NCBI GenBank assembly: GCA_022562855.1
Contig: JADFON010000123.1
Span: forward strand, 1 to 6,113
Length of the DNA: 6,113 nucleotides
Source: Candidatus Zhuqueibacterota bacterium
GTDB taxonomy: Bacteria > SM23-31
Reading direction: 5' to 3'
Positions 1 to 6,113 of the stretch are shown here, one piece after another. Under the pieces are notes generated by a model. That model ran no database searches, was not told the origin of the DNA, and saw nothing but the letters and a program-made list of their open reading frames with translations. The position numbers and the translations under genes are program-made. The first letter of the stretch is position 1, and each line of letters begins with the position of its first letter.

Positions 1-1
1 T

Positions 2-1372
2 AATATTGAAGACAATATCGTAAAAAGAATTAATGAAATATGCGATTACCCGTATAATAACAACAAAAAAGAAGATGTACTTAAAGAAATACTTGAAATT
101 GAAAAGTCATCCGGTATTACCTACACCGATAACCAAAAAAAGGCGCTGAACGAAGCTCTTTCTCAAAAAATATCTGTAATAACCGGTGGTCCGGGTACCG
201 GCAAGACCACAATAATCAAGGCGCTCATAAAGCTGTTTCAAAATAGAAATCTCAGAATTCGTCTGGCATCCCCTACCGGTCGCGCTGCGAAGAGAATGGA
301 AGAAGCATGCGGTCATCCCGCCCAGACAATCCACAGGATGCTCGATTTCAATCCTCAATCCGGGAACTTTAACAGGAATTTGAGAAGCAAACTCGATACG
401 GACGTTGTGGTAATAGATGAAGTCTCGATGATCGATTCTCCTTTAATGGCGGCTCTTTTAAGCGGTTTGGATAAATCTGTCAGACTTGTACTTGTTGGTG
501 ATGCAGACCAGCTCCCATCGGTTGGACCCGGAAACGTATTAAAAGACATCCTTTTATCAGACAGTCTCCCGGTCGTCCGGTTAGACGTCATTTTTAGACA
601 GGAAGAAGCAAGCGATATTATCGTTACGGCGCACAAAATAAATTCGGGCGTTGCTCCGGAAATTAATAATTCTTCAAGTAAGAATTTCTTTTTTATTTAT
701 GAAAAAGAACCCTCTCTTATACCCGGAAAAATAGCTGATCTCCTGAAAAGAAGACTCCCGGATAAATACGGTTATGATCCTCTTTATGATGTGCAAGTCC
801 TGACGCCGATGTATAAAGGAGATACCGGTGCGAAAAACATGAACAATCTTCTTCAGAAAGTGTTGAACCCTGTCGGCAAAGCTATACAGAGAGGCGACCG
901 GAAGTTTGTTGTAGGCGACAAAGTCATGCAAGTCAGAAACAACTACACAAAGGAAGTGTATAATGGCGACATCGGCTTCATCACAAAGATTGACACTGAC
1001 GAAGGCGAAATAGAAATTTTGTACGATAACCGAAGACTCATTTATTCTTTTGATGAATTGAATCAAATCGTACATGCTTATGCAATTACCGTCCACAAAA
1101 GTCAGGGAAGCGAATACAAAGCCGTGATTTTACCGCTCACTACACAACACTATATTATGCTCCAGAAAAACCTGCTTTATACTGCTGTAACAAGGGCAAA
1201 GCACCTCATGATAATTATCGGCACTTATAAAGCCTTTAATATAGCGGTCAGGAACAATAAAACTGCAGAAAGACATACTTTTCTTGCGGAACGCCTGCGC
1301 AATCCGGATAAGGTAGAGACTCAGCTAAATCTTGTCGACCCTTTGGAAGAATCATTTCGAGATTGGTATTGA
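2..1372 (+). CDS. recD2: RecD2-type ATP-dependent DNA helicase (5'-truncated by window edge)
   Basis: The frame is open from base 2 to the TGA at 1370-1372 and gives 456 residues. The N-terminal part of this roughly 700-800 residue family lies outside the window. The visible motifs, in order, are: Walker A GGPGTGKTT (185-211); a SPTGRAAKRM segment and TIHRML; Walker B VVVIDEVSM (404-430); motif III VGDADQLPSVGPGN; IFRQ (motif IV); a GDKVMQVRNNY...NGDIG stretch typical of the SH3-like insertion; and the C-terminal HAYAITVHKSQGSEY (from about 1073) and LLYTAVTRAK motifs. These are superfamily 1B helicase hallmarks, and GRAAKRM plus TIHRML is the RecD2 (YrrC-like) signature rather than RecBCD RecD. 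Known RecD2 proteins unwind DNA 5'-3' without RecBC and act in repair and replication-fork stability. An internal ATG at 296 lies after Walker A, so it is not the real start. The gene is probably cotranscribed with the endonuclease V gene 3 bp downstream. Confidence 0.95.
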   Translation, partial: NIEDNIVKRINEICDYPYNNNKKEDVLKEILEIEKSSGITYTDNQKKALNEALSQKISVITGGPGTGKTTIIKALIKLFQNRNLRIRLASPTGRAAKRMEEACGHPAQTIHRMLDFNPQSGNFNRNLRSKLDTDVVVIDEVSMIDSPLMAALLSGLDKSVRLVLVGDADQLPSVGPGNVLKDILLSDSLPVVRLDVIFRQEEASDIIVTAHKINSGVAPEINNSSSKNFFFIYEKEPSLIPGKIADLLKRRLPDKYGYDPLYDVQVLTPMYKGDTGAKNMNNLLQKVLNPVGKAIQRGDRKFVVGDKVMQVRNNYTKEVYNGDIGFITKIDTDEGEIEILYDNRRLIYSFDELNQIVHAYAITVHKSQGSEYKAVILPLTTQHYIMLQKNLLYTAVTRAKHLMIIIGTYKAFNIAVRNNKTAERHTFLAERLRNPDKVETQLNLVDPLEESFRDWY

Positions 1373-1375
1373 CTT

Positions 1376-2086
1376 GTGAAAGTTAGAAATTTGCATTCAT
1401 GGGATGTATTACCAAAAGAAGCTGTGACCATTCAAAGAGAATTGTCATCGAAAATCAAACTTTCTCCTTTCGTCAAAACTATTCACTATGCTGCCGGCGC
1501 CGATATTTCCTATGACAGAAATCATAATATTTTGTTCTCAGCTGTATTAGTTTTTGAATATCCATTGCTCAATATTGTTGAAATTCAAAGCCATATTTCA
1601 AAACCGAATTTTCCATATGTCCCCGGTCTGCTGAGTTTTCGTGAATTGCCACCGCTTTTAGAATGTTTCAAAAAACTGACGTTTACCCCCGATATAATTT
1701 TGTGCGACGGGCAAGGATACGCTCATCCGAGAAGATTTGGACTTGCATGTCATCTTGGATTGTTGCTGGATCGCCCAACGATAGGATGTGCTAAAAGCAG
1801 ACTCACCGGAGCAGGCAAAGACCCCGGTGTTTCCCGCGGCAGCGCCGAAGAATTAATGGATAACGGAGAATTAATTGGATATATTGTCAGAACAAAAGAT
1901 AATGTCAAACCGTTATTTGTATCTCCGGGTCATTTGATTACGGCAGAAGCATCAGTTCAAATCGTTTTGGGCTGTCATAAAGGATACCGTCTTCCCGAAC
2001 CGACGCGTTTGGCACATTTGGAGGTAAACAAAATCCGTATCCGTTTCTTAAAGGAACATAATGACAATAAAGTCGGTGTAAACTAA
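1376..2086 (+). CDS. nfi: Endonuclease V (deoxyinosine 3'-endonuclease)
   Basis: This is a complete 236-residue protein, close to the usual 215-230. Endonuclease V recognises deoxyinosine, produced by adenine deamination, and nicks the strand at the second phosphodiester bond 3' of the lesion using Mg2+. The family active site is intact: Asp43 in GADISYD, Glu90 in PYVPGLLSFRE, Asp111 and His117 in CDGQGYAHPRR, and Lys140 in IGCAKSRLTG. The PYVPG wedge loop that pries open the base and the C-terminal GYRLPEPTR motif are also present. Numbering agrees with the Thermotoga maritima enzyme to within one residue. The start is GTG at 1376, 3 bp after the recD2 stop. There is no clear Shine-Dalgarno, so translation is probably coupled to the upstream gene. 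No upstream in-frame start fits better. I see no sign of damage or transfer. Confidence 0.95.
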   Translation: MKVRNLHSWDVLPKEAVTIQRELSSKIKLSPFVKTIHYAAGADISYDRNHNILFSAVLVFEYPLLNIVEIQSHISKPNFPYVPGLLSFRELPPLLECFKKLTFTPDIILCDGQGYAHPRRFGLACHLGLLLDRPTIGCAKSRLTGAGKDPGVSRGSAEELMDNGELIGYIVRTKDNVKPLFVSPGHLITAEASVQIVLGCHKGYRLPEPTRLAHLEVNKIRIRFLKEHNDNKVGVN

Positions 2087-2268
2087 CATTAACTCTCTGA
2101 TAAGCGCCGGTTGTTATTATTTAAGTGCATAATTTATTTTGCATCAGCCTATTTAAAAAGAAAAAATTAGCTGTTGTGTTTGAGATTTTACCTAAAGCAG
2201 CCGATTATTGTAAAAAGTCCGGTTGGGTAAATAAGAGTGCAGTCCAGATATAACAGGGCAAATAATTT
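2087..2268 (+). other. Intergenic region upstream of the TPR/SLH gene
   Basis: This 182 bp stretch holds no credible ORF and no convincing rho-independent terminator. The only hairpin-like element is a weak TGCA...TGCA pair around 2127-2144. A TATAAC hexamer at 2249-2254 resembles a -10 box, but the nearest TTG-type -35 candidate is about 20 bp upstream, which is too far. AGGG at 2255-2258, 10 bases before the ATG at 2269, is the likely weak ribosome binding site. The gap probably carries the promoter of the downstream gene, but I cannot place it. Confidence 0.35.
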
Positions 2269-3399
2269 ATGAAAATCCGTTTTCAATTAATATTCTTAGC
2301 TGTAGTTGCTTTGCTTTCGATTACGGTGAATTGCGGTTTAATGGGTGGAAGCGCGGCGGTCTCCTCACAGGAAGCGACTACCCCAAACTATATTGAGTAT
2401 TTTGAACTCGGCAAATTGTATTATTCAGATGGAAATATTGATGAGGCGGTTTCTGCTCTGCAAAATAGCATCATTCAAAATCCTGAATTTACTCCCGCGG
2501 CAGAAATGCTGGGTATGGTATTTATTGATATCAATGACTATGATGCAGCCCTGTACCAGTTCTCGGGTGTTCTAATACAAAATGCATACTCGGTAAATTC
2601 CCGTCTTGGAAAAGGCAGGATACACTTGCTGCGAAATGAATATGAGCAGGCTTTGGATGAATATAACATTGTACTGGAGGTTGACCCAAATAATGCCGAG
2701 TCGTATTTTTACCGCGGAGTTGCCCTTCGTCAATTGGATGAAGGTTTCCTTAGTTCTACTTCGTTCATCAGGGCAATACTGATTGACGAAACCTACCGGC
2801 AGACGGTTGAAGGGTTGATTCCTTTGTCTGAACCGCGTATAGCGAATCTATTCAAAATGGAATATCTGGAAATTGAGCGGAAAGAGACGATAAACAGGTC
2901 GGATTTAGCAGCTTTGTTGGTTTCTATAATCCGTAATAGCGCGGTTTACTCGATGATTATTGGTACTGATAGATTCCAACCTCCTCAAATGGTTGATAAT
3001 GCCGGACAAGAAATCAATTTTTCTGACGTACCCGATGACTTTTGGGCGAGAGATGAGATTTATACGGTGGTTGGTTCGGGTTTGCTTGAATTAACGCCTG
3101 CATACTCGTTTAATCCCGGTTTACAGGTAACAAGGGCGGATCTTGCCCAGTTATTGCAGATAATTTTTGTCAGAATGCTGAATGACCCAGGTTTATCGAC
3201 AAGATATTTTGGTCTAGAATCTCCATTTACTGATTTAAATAGTTCACATTGGTCTTATAATGCAGCACGGTTGATCACGGAACATGATCTAATTCCCCTG
3301 GATCAACCCGATATTTTCGGACTGAGTGAACTAGTAACAGGTTTGCAAGCCATTAATGCACTCGAAAAGGTCAGGAAGATATTCATGCCCGGCGAATAA
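2269..3399 (+). CDS. TPR-repeat lipoprotein with C-terminal SLH-like modules
   Basis: The protein has 376 residues. Residues 1-21 form a signal peptide (basic MKIR, then a hydrophobic core) ending at Cys22 in the relaxed lipobox SITVNC. This suggests a lipoprotein, although Asn at -1 is unusual. Residues 40-175 hold four consecutive 34-residue TPR units, for example LGKLYYSDGNIDEAVSAL and GKGRIHLLRNEYEQALDEY, which are protein-interaction scaffolds. The C-terminus resembles S-layer homology modules. There is a partial one around 205-217 (INRSDLAALL). A good one covers 249-297 (FSDVPDDFWARDEI, then SFNPGLQVTRADLAQLL). A degenerate one covers 318-370 (FTDLNSSHWSYNAARLI) and lacks the TRxE-like core. 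SLH domains bind secondary cell-wall polymers, so an envelope role is inferred: outer-membrane or periplasmic anchoring, or assembly of a partner. No known gene name applies. The ATG has a weak AGGG upstream. The gene appears monocistronic. Confidence 0.85.
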   Translation: MKIRFQLIFLAVVALLSITVNCGLMGGSAAVSSQEATTPNYIEYFELGKLYYSDGNIDEAVSALQNSIIQNPEFTPAAEMLGMVFIDINDYDAALYQFSGVLIQNAYSVNSRLGKGRIHLLRNEYEQALDEYNIVLEVDPNNAESYFYRGVALRQLDEGFLSSTSFIRAILIDETYRQTVEGLIPLSEPRIANLFKMEYLEIERKETINRSDLAALLVSIIRNSAVYSMIIGTDRFQPPQMVDNAGQEINFSDVPDDFWARDEIYTVVGSGLLELTPAYSFNPGLQVTRADLAQLLQIIFVRMLNDPGLSTRYFGLESPFTDLNSSHWSYNAARLITEHDLIPLDQPDIFGLSELVTGLQAINALEKVRKIFMPGE

Positions 3400-3552
3400 A
3401 AATATTTCCCGACTATCGGCAGTAAATTAATGCGGTTTTCTTTTATAATTCTTACGCTCCGGTAATTCCCTTGATTTTGTCATCAGAAGTTCTTAATTTT
3501 TTATCCGAATTTTCAGACATCAAATTGTATTATCCTGTTTATTTCAGGTGTC

Positions 3553-3566
3553 TTAGAAATTTCTAA
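3553..3566. promoter_or_regulatory. Perfect 14 bp palindrome upstream of the EF-P gene
   Basis: TTAGAAATTTCTAA equals its own reverse complement. It lies about 87 bp before the EF-P start and about 57 bp upstream of the -10-like motif at 3623. Its size and symmetry suit a dimeric regulator, but it is AT-rich and could be chance. Just upstream, CCTG (3534-3537) pairs with CAGG (3545-3548) around a 7-base loop, which is too short and weak to be a terminator. The rest of the 253 bp gap (3400-3652) holds no ORF longer than about 11 codons. Confidence 0.3.
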
Positions 3567-3622
3567 CCTTAATCCGGTCAATGTTCCTATTAATGAGGTA
3601 AACTACTTCTCTTTACAAATCA

Positions 3623-3631
3623 TGTTATATT
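3623..3631 (+). promoter_or_regulatory. Candidate extended -10 promoter element for the EF-P gene
   Basis: TGTTATATT matches the extended -10 consensus TGnTATAAT with one mismatch. No good -35 hexamer sits at 16-18 bp upstream, which extended -10 promoters can tolerate. Transcription would start near 3638, leaving a leader of about 15 bases that just contains the Shine-Dalgarno. If the host uses a Bacteroidetes-like sigma factor, this assignment may be wrong. Confidence 0.3.
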
Positions 3632-3642
3632 TTTCAATCGAA

Positions 3643-3648
3643 AAGGAG
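3643..3648 (+). promoter_or_regulatory. Strong Shine-Dalgarno for the EF-P gene
   Basis: AAGGAG ends four bases before the ATG at 3653. It is the best ribosome binding site in the window and fixes the EF-P start. The other genes have weak (AGGG, AGAGAG) or no recognisable sites, which fits a highly expressed translation factor. Confidence 0.75.
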
Positions 3649-3652
3649 TAGT

Positions 3653-4213
3653 ATGATTTCAGCTGCACAAATGCGTGTTGGAATGATAATAAACTATAAC
3701 GGTTCTCTTTGCCGGGTAACGTCTTTGCTGCGTCAGGCAGTCGGCCGCGGTTCAGGCAAAGTCGTTACTAAACTAAAGAATTTACAGACAGGTTCAAATG
3801 TTGAACATCGTTTCAGGTCAGATGAAAAAGTAGAACCGGTCCGGATTGAAAGTCTGGTAATGGAATATTTATATACTTCAAGCGCTGAATATGTCTTTAT
3901 GAATACTGAAAATTATGAACAAATATCCCTGAATGAAGAAATGGTGCAGGATATCAAAGATTATTTGTTGCCGAACGCCAAATATACGATTGAGTTTAAC
4001 GGAGAAAATCCTATTGGTATTTTGCCTCCGCGTACTCTTGATTTAAAAATAGTTGAAACCGAGCCCGGTATCAAAGGCGCTACCGCATCGGCTTCCATGA
4101 AACCCGCAACACTTGAAACAGGTCTTGTAGTCGGGGTTCCGCCATTTGTTGAAGTTGGTACGGTGATACGAATCGATACAAGCGAAAAAAAATATTTAGA
4201 ACGTGTGTCGTGA
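3653..4213 (+). CDS. efp: Elongation factor P with Arg at the tip position (Arg32)
   Basis: The protein has 186 residues, the normal EF-P length. EF-P binds between the ribosomal P and E sites and relieves stalling at polyproline. Domain I (about 1-65) contains MRVGMIINYNG and TKLKNLQTG. Domain II (about 66-127) contains EYVFMNTENYEQ. Domain III (about 128-186) carries KPATLETGLVVGVP, the family signature, at 150-163. A gap-free alignment to E. coli EF-P from Gly10 to Leu41 puts Arg32 (CGC, 3746-3748) exactly where the modified Lys34 sits. The canonical Pro-Gly-Lys-Gly is Val-Gly-Arg-Gly here. Arg at this site is known in EF-Ps rhamnosylated by EarP and in the paralogue EfpL (YeiP), whose loop also carries Arg-Gly. 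No modification enzyme is encoded in the window. Orthology to efp rather than efpL is likely but not proven. Confidence 0.92.
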   Translation: MISAAQMRVGMIINYNGSLCRVTSLLRQAVGRGSGKVVTKLKNLQTGSNVEHRFRSDEKVEPVRIESLVMEYLYTSSAEYVFMNTENYEQISLNEEMVQDIKDYLLPNAKYTIEFNGENPIGILPPRTLDLKIVETEPGIKGATASASMKPATLETGLVVGVPPFVEVGTVIRIDTSEKKYLERVS

Positions 4214-4297
4214 TATTCTGTCCAAATATGGTCTTTACAATTTTCAACTTAAAAATCAGGGAATATCGGGACAATTAAATAGTAGAGAGATTCCGAA

Positions 4298-5089
4298 ATG
4301 GATTTAGGTTTAGAAAATGCTGTCGCAGTAGTGGCAGGAGCAAGCAGCGGATTAGGAAAGGCAGTAGCTTTCCTGCTGTCGGAAGAGGGGTGCAAGGTAG
4401 CTATTTGCTCCCGTAATAAATCGAATATAGAAAAAACGGCACATGAAATAGAGAGCAAGACAGGAAATCCTGTCCTCCCGGTTCAAGCCGATGTTACCGA
4501 CAAAAAGCAGATAGCGGTATTTATAAAGGCAGCGTCGGATAAATTCGGTATGATTAATATATTAGTAAATAATGCCGGTGGTCCTCCGTCGACAACCTTT
4601 GAAGAAACTGATGATGATCTGTGGGACAAGGGGATAACGCTGAATTTAAAAAGCACAATCAGGCTAACGACAGAAGCATTACCCTATTTAAAGCAAGCGG
4701 GATGGGCGCGGATAATAAATATAACATCCGTTTCTGTAAAAGCCCCTCTGGAAGGCTTAATATTATCAAACGTAGCGAGAGCAGGGGTAGCGGGACTGTC
4801 AAAGTCACTCTCTAACGAATTGGCGAAATATAATATCCTGGTAAACAACGTTTGCCCTGGTTTTATTTCTACAAACAGAACCCTCGAACTGGCAGAGAGT
4901 ATAGCAAAGAAAAAAGGCAAAACTCCGGAAGAGGTCAGAGCGTCTTTTTCCGACGGCGTACCGCTAAAAAGAATGGGAACAGCCGAGGAATTTGCTGACC
5001 TTGTTGTATTCCTTGCGTCGAAAAGATCAAGCTACATTACCGGTAATTCCATCCAGATAGATGGTGGAAGATATCCGGGTTTACTGTAA
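4298..5089 (+). CDS. Divergent short-chain dehydrogenase/reductase (FabG-like SDR)
   Basis: The protein has 263 residues, classical SDR size, with a single Rossmann fold expected in the cytosol. The nucleotide site is AGASSGLG (13-20), with Ala for the usual Thr at the start. Arg39 after strand beta 2 (AICSRN) hints at NADP(H). ADVTD (64-68), NNAG (91-94), Asn116, Ser144 in INITS, and PGF (187-189) are all in family positions. The active site is atypical. Counting 13 residues from Ser144, as in FabG, the catalytic Tyr position is Ser157 and the +4 Lys is Arg161, within [16 protein letters not shown]. This SNxxR variant recurs in a subgroup of FabG-like SDRs described as lacking the canonical tetrad, so it is probably inherited rather than damage. 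The substrate is unknown. AGAGAG (4284-4289) is a plausible ribosome binding site. The 84 bp gap after efp holds no clear promoter or terminator. Confidence 0.9.
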   Translation: MDLGLENAVAVVAGASSGLGKAVAFLLSEEGCKVAICSRNKSNIEKTAHEIESKTGNPVLPVQADVTDKKQIAVFIKAASDKFGMINILVNNAGGPPSTTFEETDDDLWDKGITLNLKSTIRLTTEALPYLKQAGWARIINITSVSVKAPLEGLILSNVARAGVAGLSKSLSNELAKYNILVNNVCPGFISTNRTLELAESIAKKKGKTPEEVRASFSDGVPLKRMGTAEEFADLVVFLASKRSSYITGNSIQIDGGRYPGLL

Positions 5090-5190
5090 TGAATGAACCG
5101 TTACAGGGAAGTTTCAAGTCCAATAAAATATATCATCTACACTTATCCTCTAATTATCGAAACATTTCGAGCAAAAATATATTGAAATGA
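5089..5190 (+). CDS. Possible 33-residue ORF linking the SDR and GAF genes
   Basis: The ATG shares its A with the SDR stop (TAATG at 5087-5091), and the TGA at 5188-5190 overlaps the next gene's ATG (ATGA at 5187-5190). Such junctions are typical of translational coupling. The predicted peptide is polar and basic (it starts [12 protein letters not shown]), with no membrane segment, signal peptide or motif I recognise. There is no good Shine-Dalgarno. It may be a non-coding spacer whose overlaps are chance. A second ATG at 5093 opens an unrelated 28-codon frame and weakens the case. Confidence 0.2.
   Translation: MNEPLQGSFKSNKIYHLHLSSNYRNISSKNILK
5157..5170. repeat. Short inverted repeat before the GAF gene
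   Basis: TCGAAA and TTTCGA are perfect 6 bp arms around a 2-base CA centre, 17 bases before the GAF start. It could be an operator half-site pair. The loop is too short for a stable hairpin, and chance is a real possibility. Confidence 0.2.
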
Positions 5191-6113
5191 GTTCGAATAA
5201 ACATCCCCATATAAGAAGCGAACCTCAAAAAAAACTTCACATTACCGACAAAAATCATTTCGAGAAGTATCACAAAAAGTTTTCTTTCAAGAACGTTGAC
5301 GTTGTTCAAGAAGACCGAATCTTCTTAAATAATACGCCCGACTCGCTGAACATTTTCATGATTTCAGATGAATTTGTCAGGAAAAACAAAAAGAATTTAA
5401 TACCGATATTGGAACAAAAGACTGAGAACTCTTTGTTTTATTATATCGGCGATTCCGGCATAGCACAAAATATGGACAAATATATAGACGTTGTGATACC
5501 GGAGCCTGCCGCCGCCACAAACGTGCAAAAATCCGTTGAAATCGGTTTTCAGATGCTAAAAAGTAGATACGAGGCAGAAAACCTCCGTACAGAATTGCAC
5601 GACAAGAACAGGCAAATCCAGGAGTTGTCACACATTGGTCAGCAACTGATGATGGAAAAGGATTTACCAACGCTTCTGAATTTGATTCTCCTAAAGAGCA
5701 GGCAGATTGCGATTGCAGACGCAGGGAGTCTTTATTTGGTCGAAAAGAACGAAAAAGGTGAGAAACACTTACGTTTTATGATCACTCAAAATGATTCCAT
5801 TTCTTTCGACTTCAAGGAATTCATTATTCCGATTTCGCGTAAAAGCATCTCCGGATACGTCGCGGACACCGGAAAGATGCTGAATTTAGAAGACGTATAT
5901 TTTCTACCGAAGGGCAAAGAATACTCATTTAACAAGAGCTTTGATGAAAAGATCGGTTATAGAACGAAGTCAATGCTTGTGATACCATTGTTGAACCACC
6001 TCGATGAGATAACCGGTGTAATCCAACTTATCAATCGAAAGTATAAATGGGAAACACGGCTGATAAAACCCGAAGACTGTGAAGAAGAAGTTGGACCTTT
6101 TACCGCGGAATTG
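5187..6113 (+). CDS. GAF-domain signalling protein, 3'-truncated; probable HD-GYP c-di-GMP phosphodiesterase family
   Basis: The frame is open from ATG 5187 to the window end, giving 309 residues without a stop. Residues 1-40 are basic and polar. Residues 53-125 may be a degenerate receiver: alternating hydrophobic strands (LNIFMIS, SLFYYIG, IDVVIPEP) with no clear phospho-acceptor Asp, and Glu where receivers have the Lys of the KP motif. Residues 118-150 form a helical linker (EAENLRTELHDKNRQIQEL) leading into a GAF domain from about 151. The GAF domain shows ADAGSLYLVE (177-186), TQNDSI, ISGYVADTG (221-229), SFNKSFDEKIGYRTKSMLV (247-265) and GVIQLINRK (277-285). This GAF subtype is usually followed by an HD-GYP or HD phosphohydrolase domain, but that part lies outside the window, so the output is inferred. 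GGDEF or a histidine kinase are alternatives. No in-frame start lies upstream before the TAA at 5151-5153. The protein is cytosolic as far as visible. Confidence 0.85.
   Translation, partial: MSSNKHPHIRSEPQKKLHITDKNHFEKYHKKFSFKNVDVVQEDRIFLNNTPDSLNIFMISDEFVRKNKKNLIPILEQKTENSLFYYIGDSGIAQNMDKYIDVVIPEPAAATNVQKSVEIGFQMLKSRYEAENLRTELHDKNRQIQELSHIGQQLMMEKDLPTLLNLILLKSRQIAIADAGSLYLVEKNEKGEKHLRFMITQNDSISFDFKEFIIPISRKSISGYVADTGKMLNLEDVYFLPKGKEYSFNKSFDEKIGYRTKSMLVIPLLNHLDEITGVIQLINRKYKWETRLIKPEDCEEEVGPFTAEL

Noticed and set aside
674-1096. 140-codon minus-strand ORF inside the RecD2 gene
   Set aside because: It lies wholly antisense to conserved helicase motifs, has no recognisable domain, and is best explained as a shadow of the real reading frame.
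3408-3420. CCGA-CTA-TCGG after the TPR/SLH gene as a terminator
   Set aside because: The arms are only 4 bp with a 3-base loop and no following T-run, so it is not a credible rho-independent terminator.
4214-4232. ATATT...AATAT pairing after efp as a terminator
   Set aside because: The stem is short and contains only A/T pairs with no T-run. Stability would be too low.
3611-4240. CTTTACAA occurring upstream of both efp (3611-3618) and the SDR gene (4233-4240), as a shared -35-like box
   Set aside because: Neither copy has a -10 hexamer at 16-18 bp downstream, and an 8-mer repeated twice in AT-rich DNA is weak evidence.
1350-5264. ATCATTTCGAG present near 1350 and near 5254, with a related CATTTCGAG at 5163-5171
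   Set aside because: Two copies lie inside unrelated coding sequence in different contexts, with no flanking similarity. Probably chance.
5377-5670. 97-codon minus-strand ORF opposite the GAF gene
   Set aside because: The plus-strand frame is continuously open with GAF motifs. The antisense product shows no family resemblance.

Overview
This 6.1 kb window is moderately AT-rich by eye and every supported gene lies on the plus strand. It looks like ordinary chromosomal DNA of a diderm bacterium. I saw no mobile element, CRISPR array, tRNA or rRNA. The gene mix is a TPR lipoprotein ending in S-layer homology (SLH) modules, an elongation factor P with arginine at its tip, and a GAF sensor of the type usually fused to HD-GYP. 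This would fit a lineage near the FCB group (Marinimicrobia, Calditrichaeota, Zixibacteria or Ignavibacteria-like). That placement is a guess from gene flavour, not a phylogenetic result.

Left part (2-2086): the C-terminal two thirds of a RecD2-type 5'-3' DNA helicase is followed 3 bp later by a complete endonuclease V gene. They form a tight DNA-repair pair, very likely cotranscribed. Middle (2087-4213): a 182 bp gap leads to a 376-residue TPR/SLH lipoprotein. A 253 bp gap follows, with a perfect 14 bp palindrome, an extended -10-like motif and a strong Shine-Dalgarno, and then the EF-P gene. Right part (4298-6113): a divergent short-chain dehydrogenase/reductase, then a possible 33-codon ORF, then the start of a GAF signalling protein that runs off the window. 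The GAF gene has no stop codon in the window.

The genes do not form one obvious pathway. They cover DNA repair, envelope structure, translation, redox metabolism and signalling. I found no convincing new multi-gene system. The points most worth following up are the Arg32 EF-P loop, the SDR whose catalytic Tyr and Lys are replaced, the lipoprotein-anchored SLH protein, and the start/stop overlaps around the 33-codon ORF.
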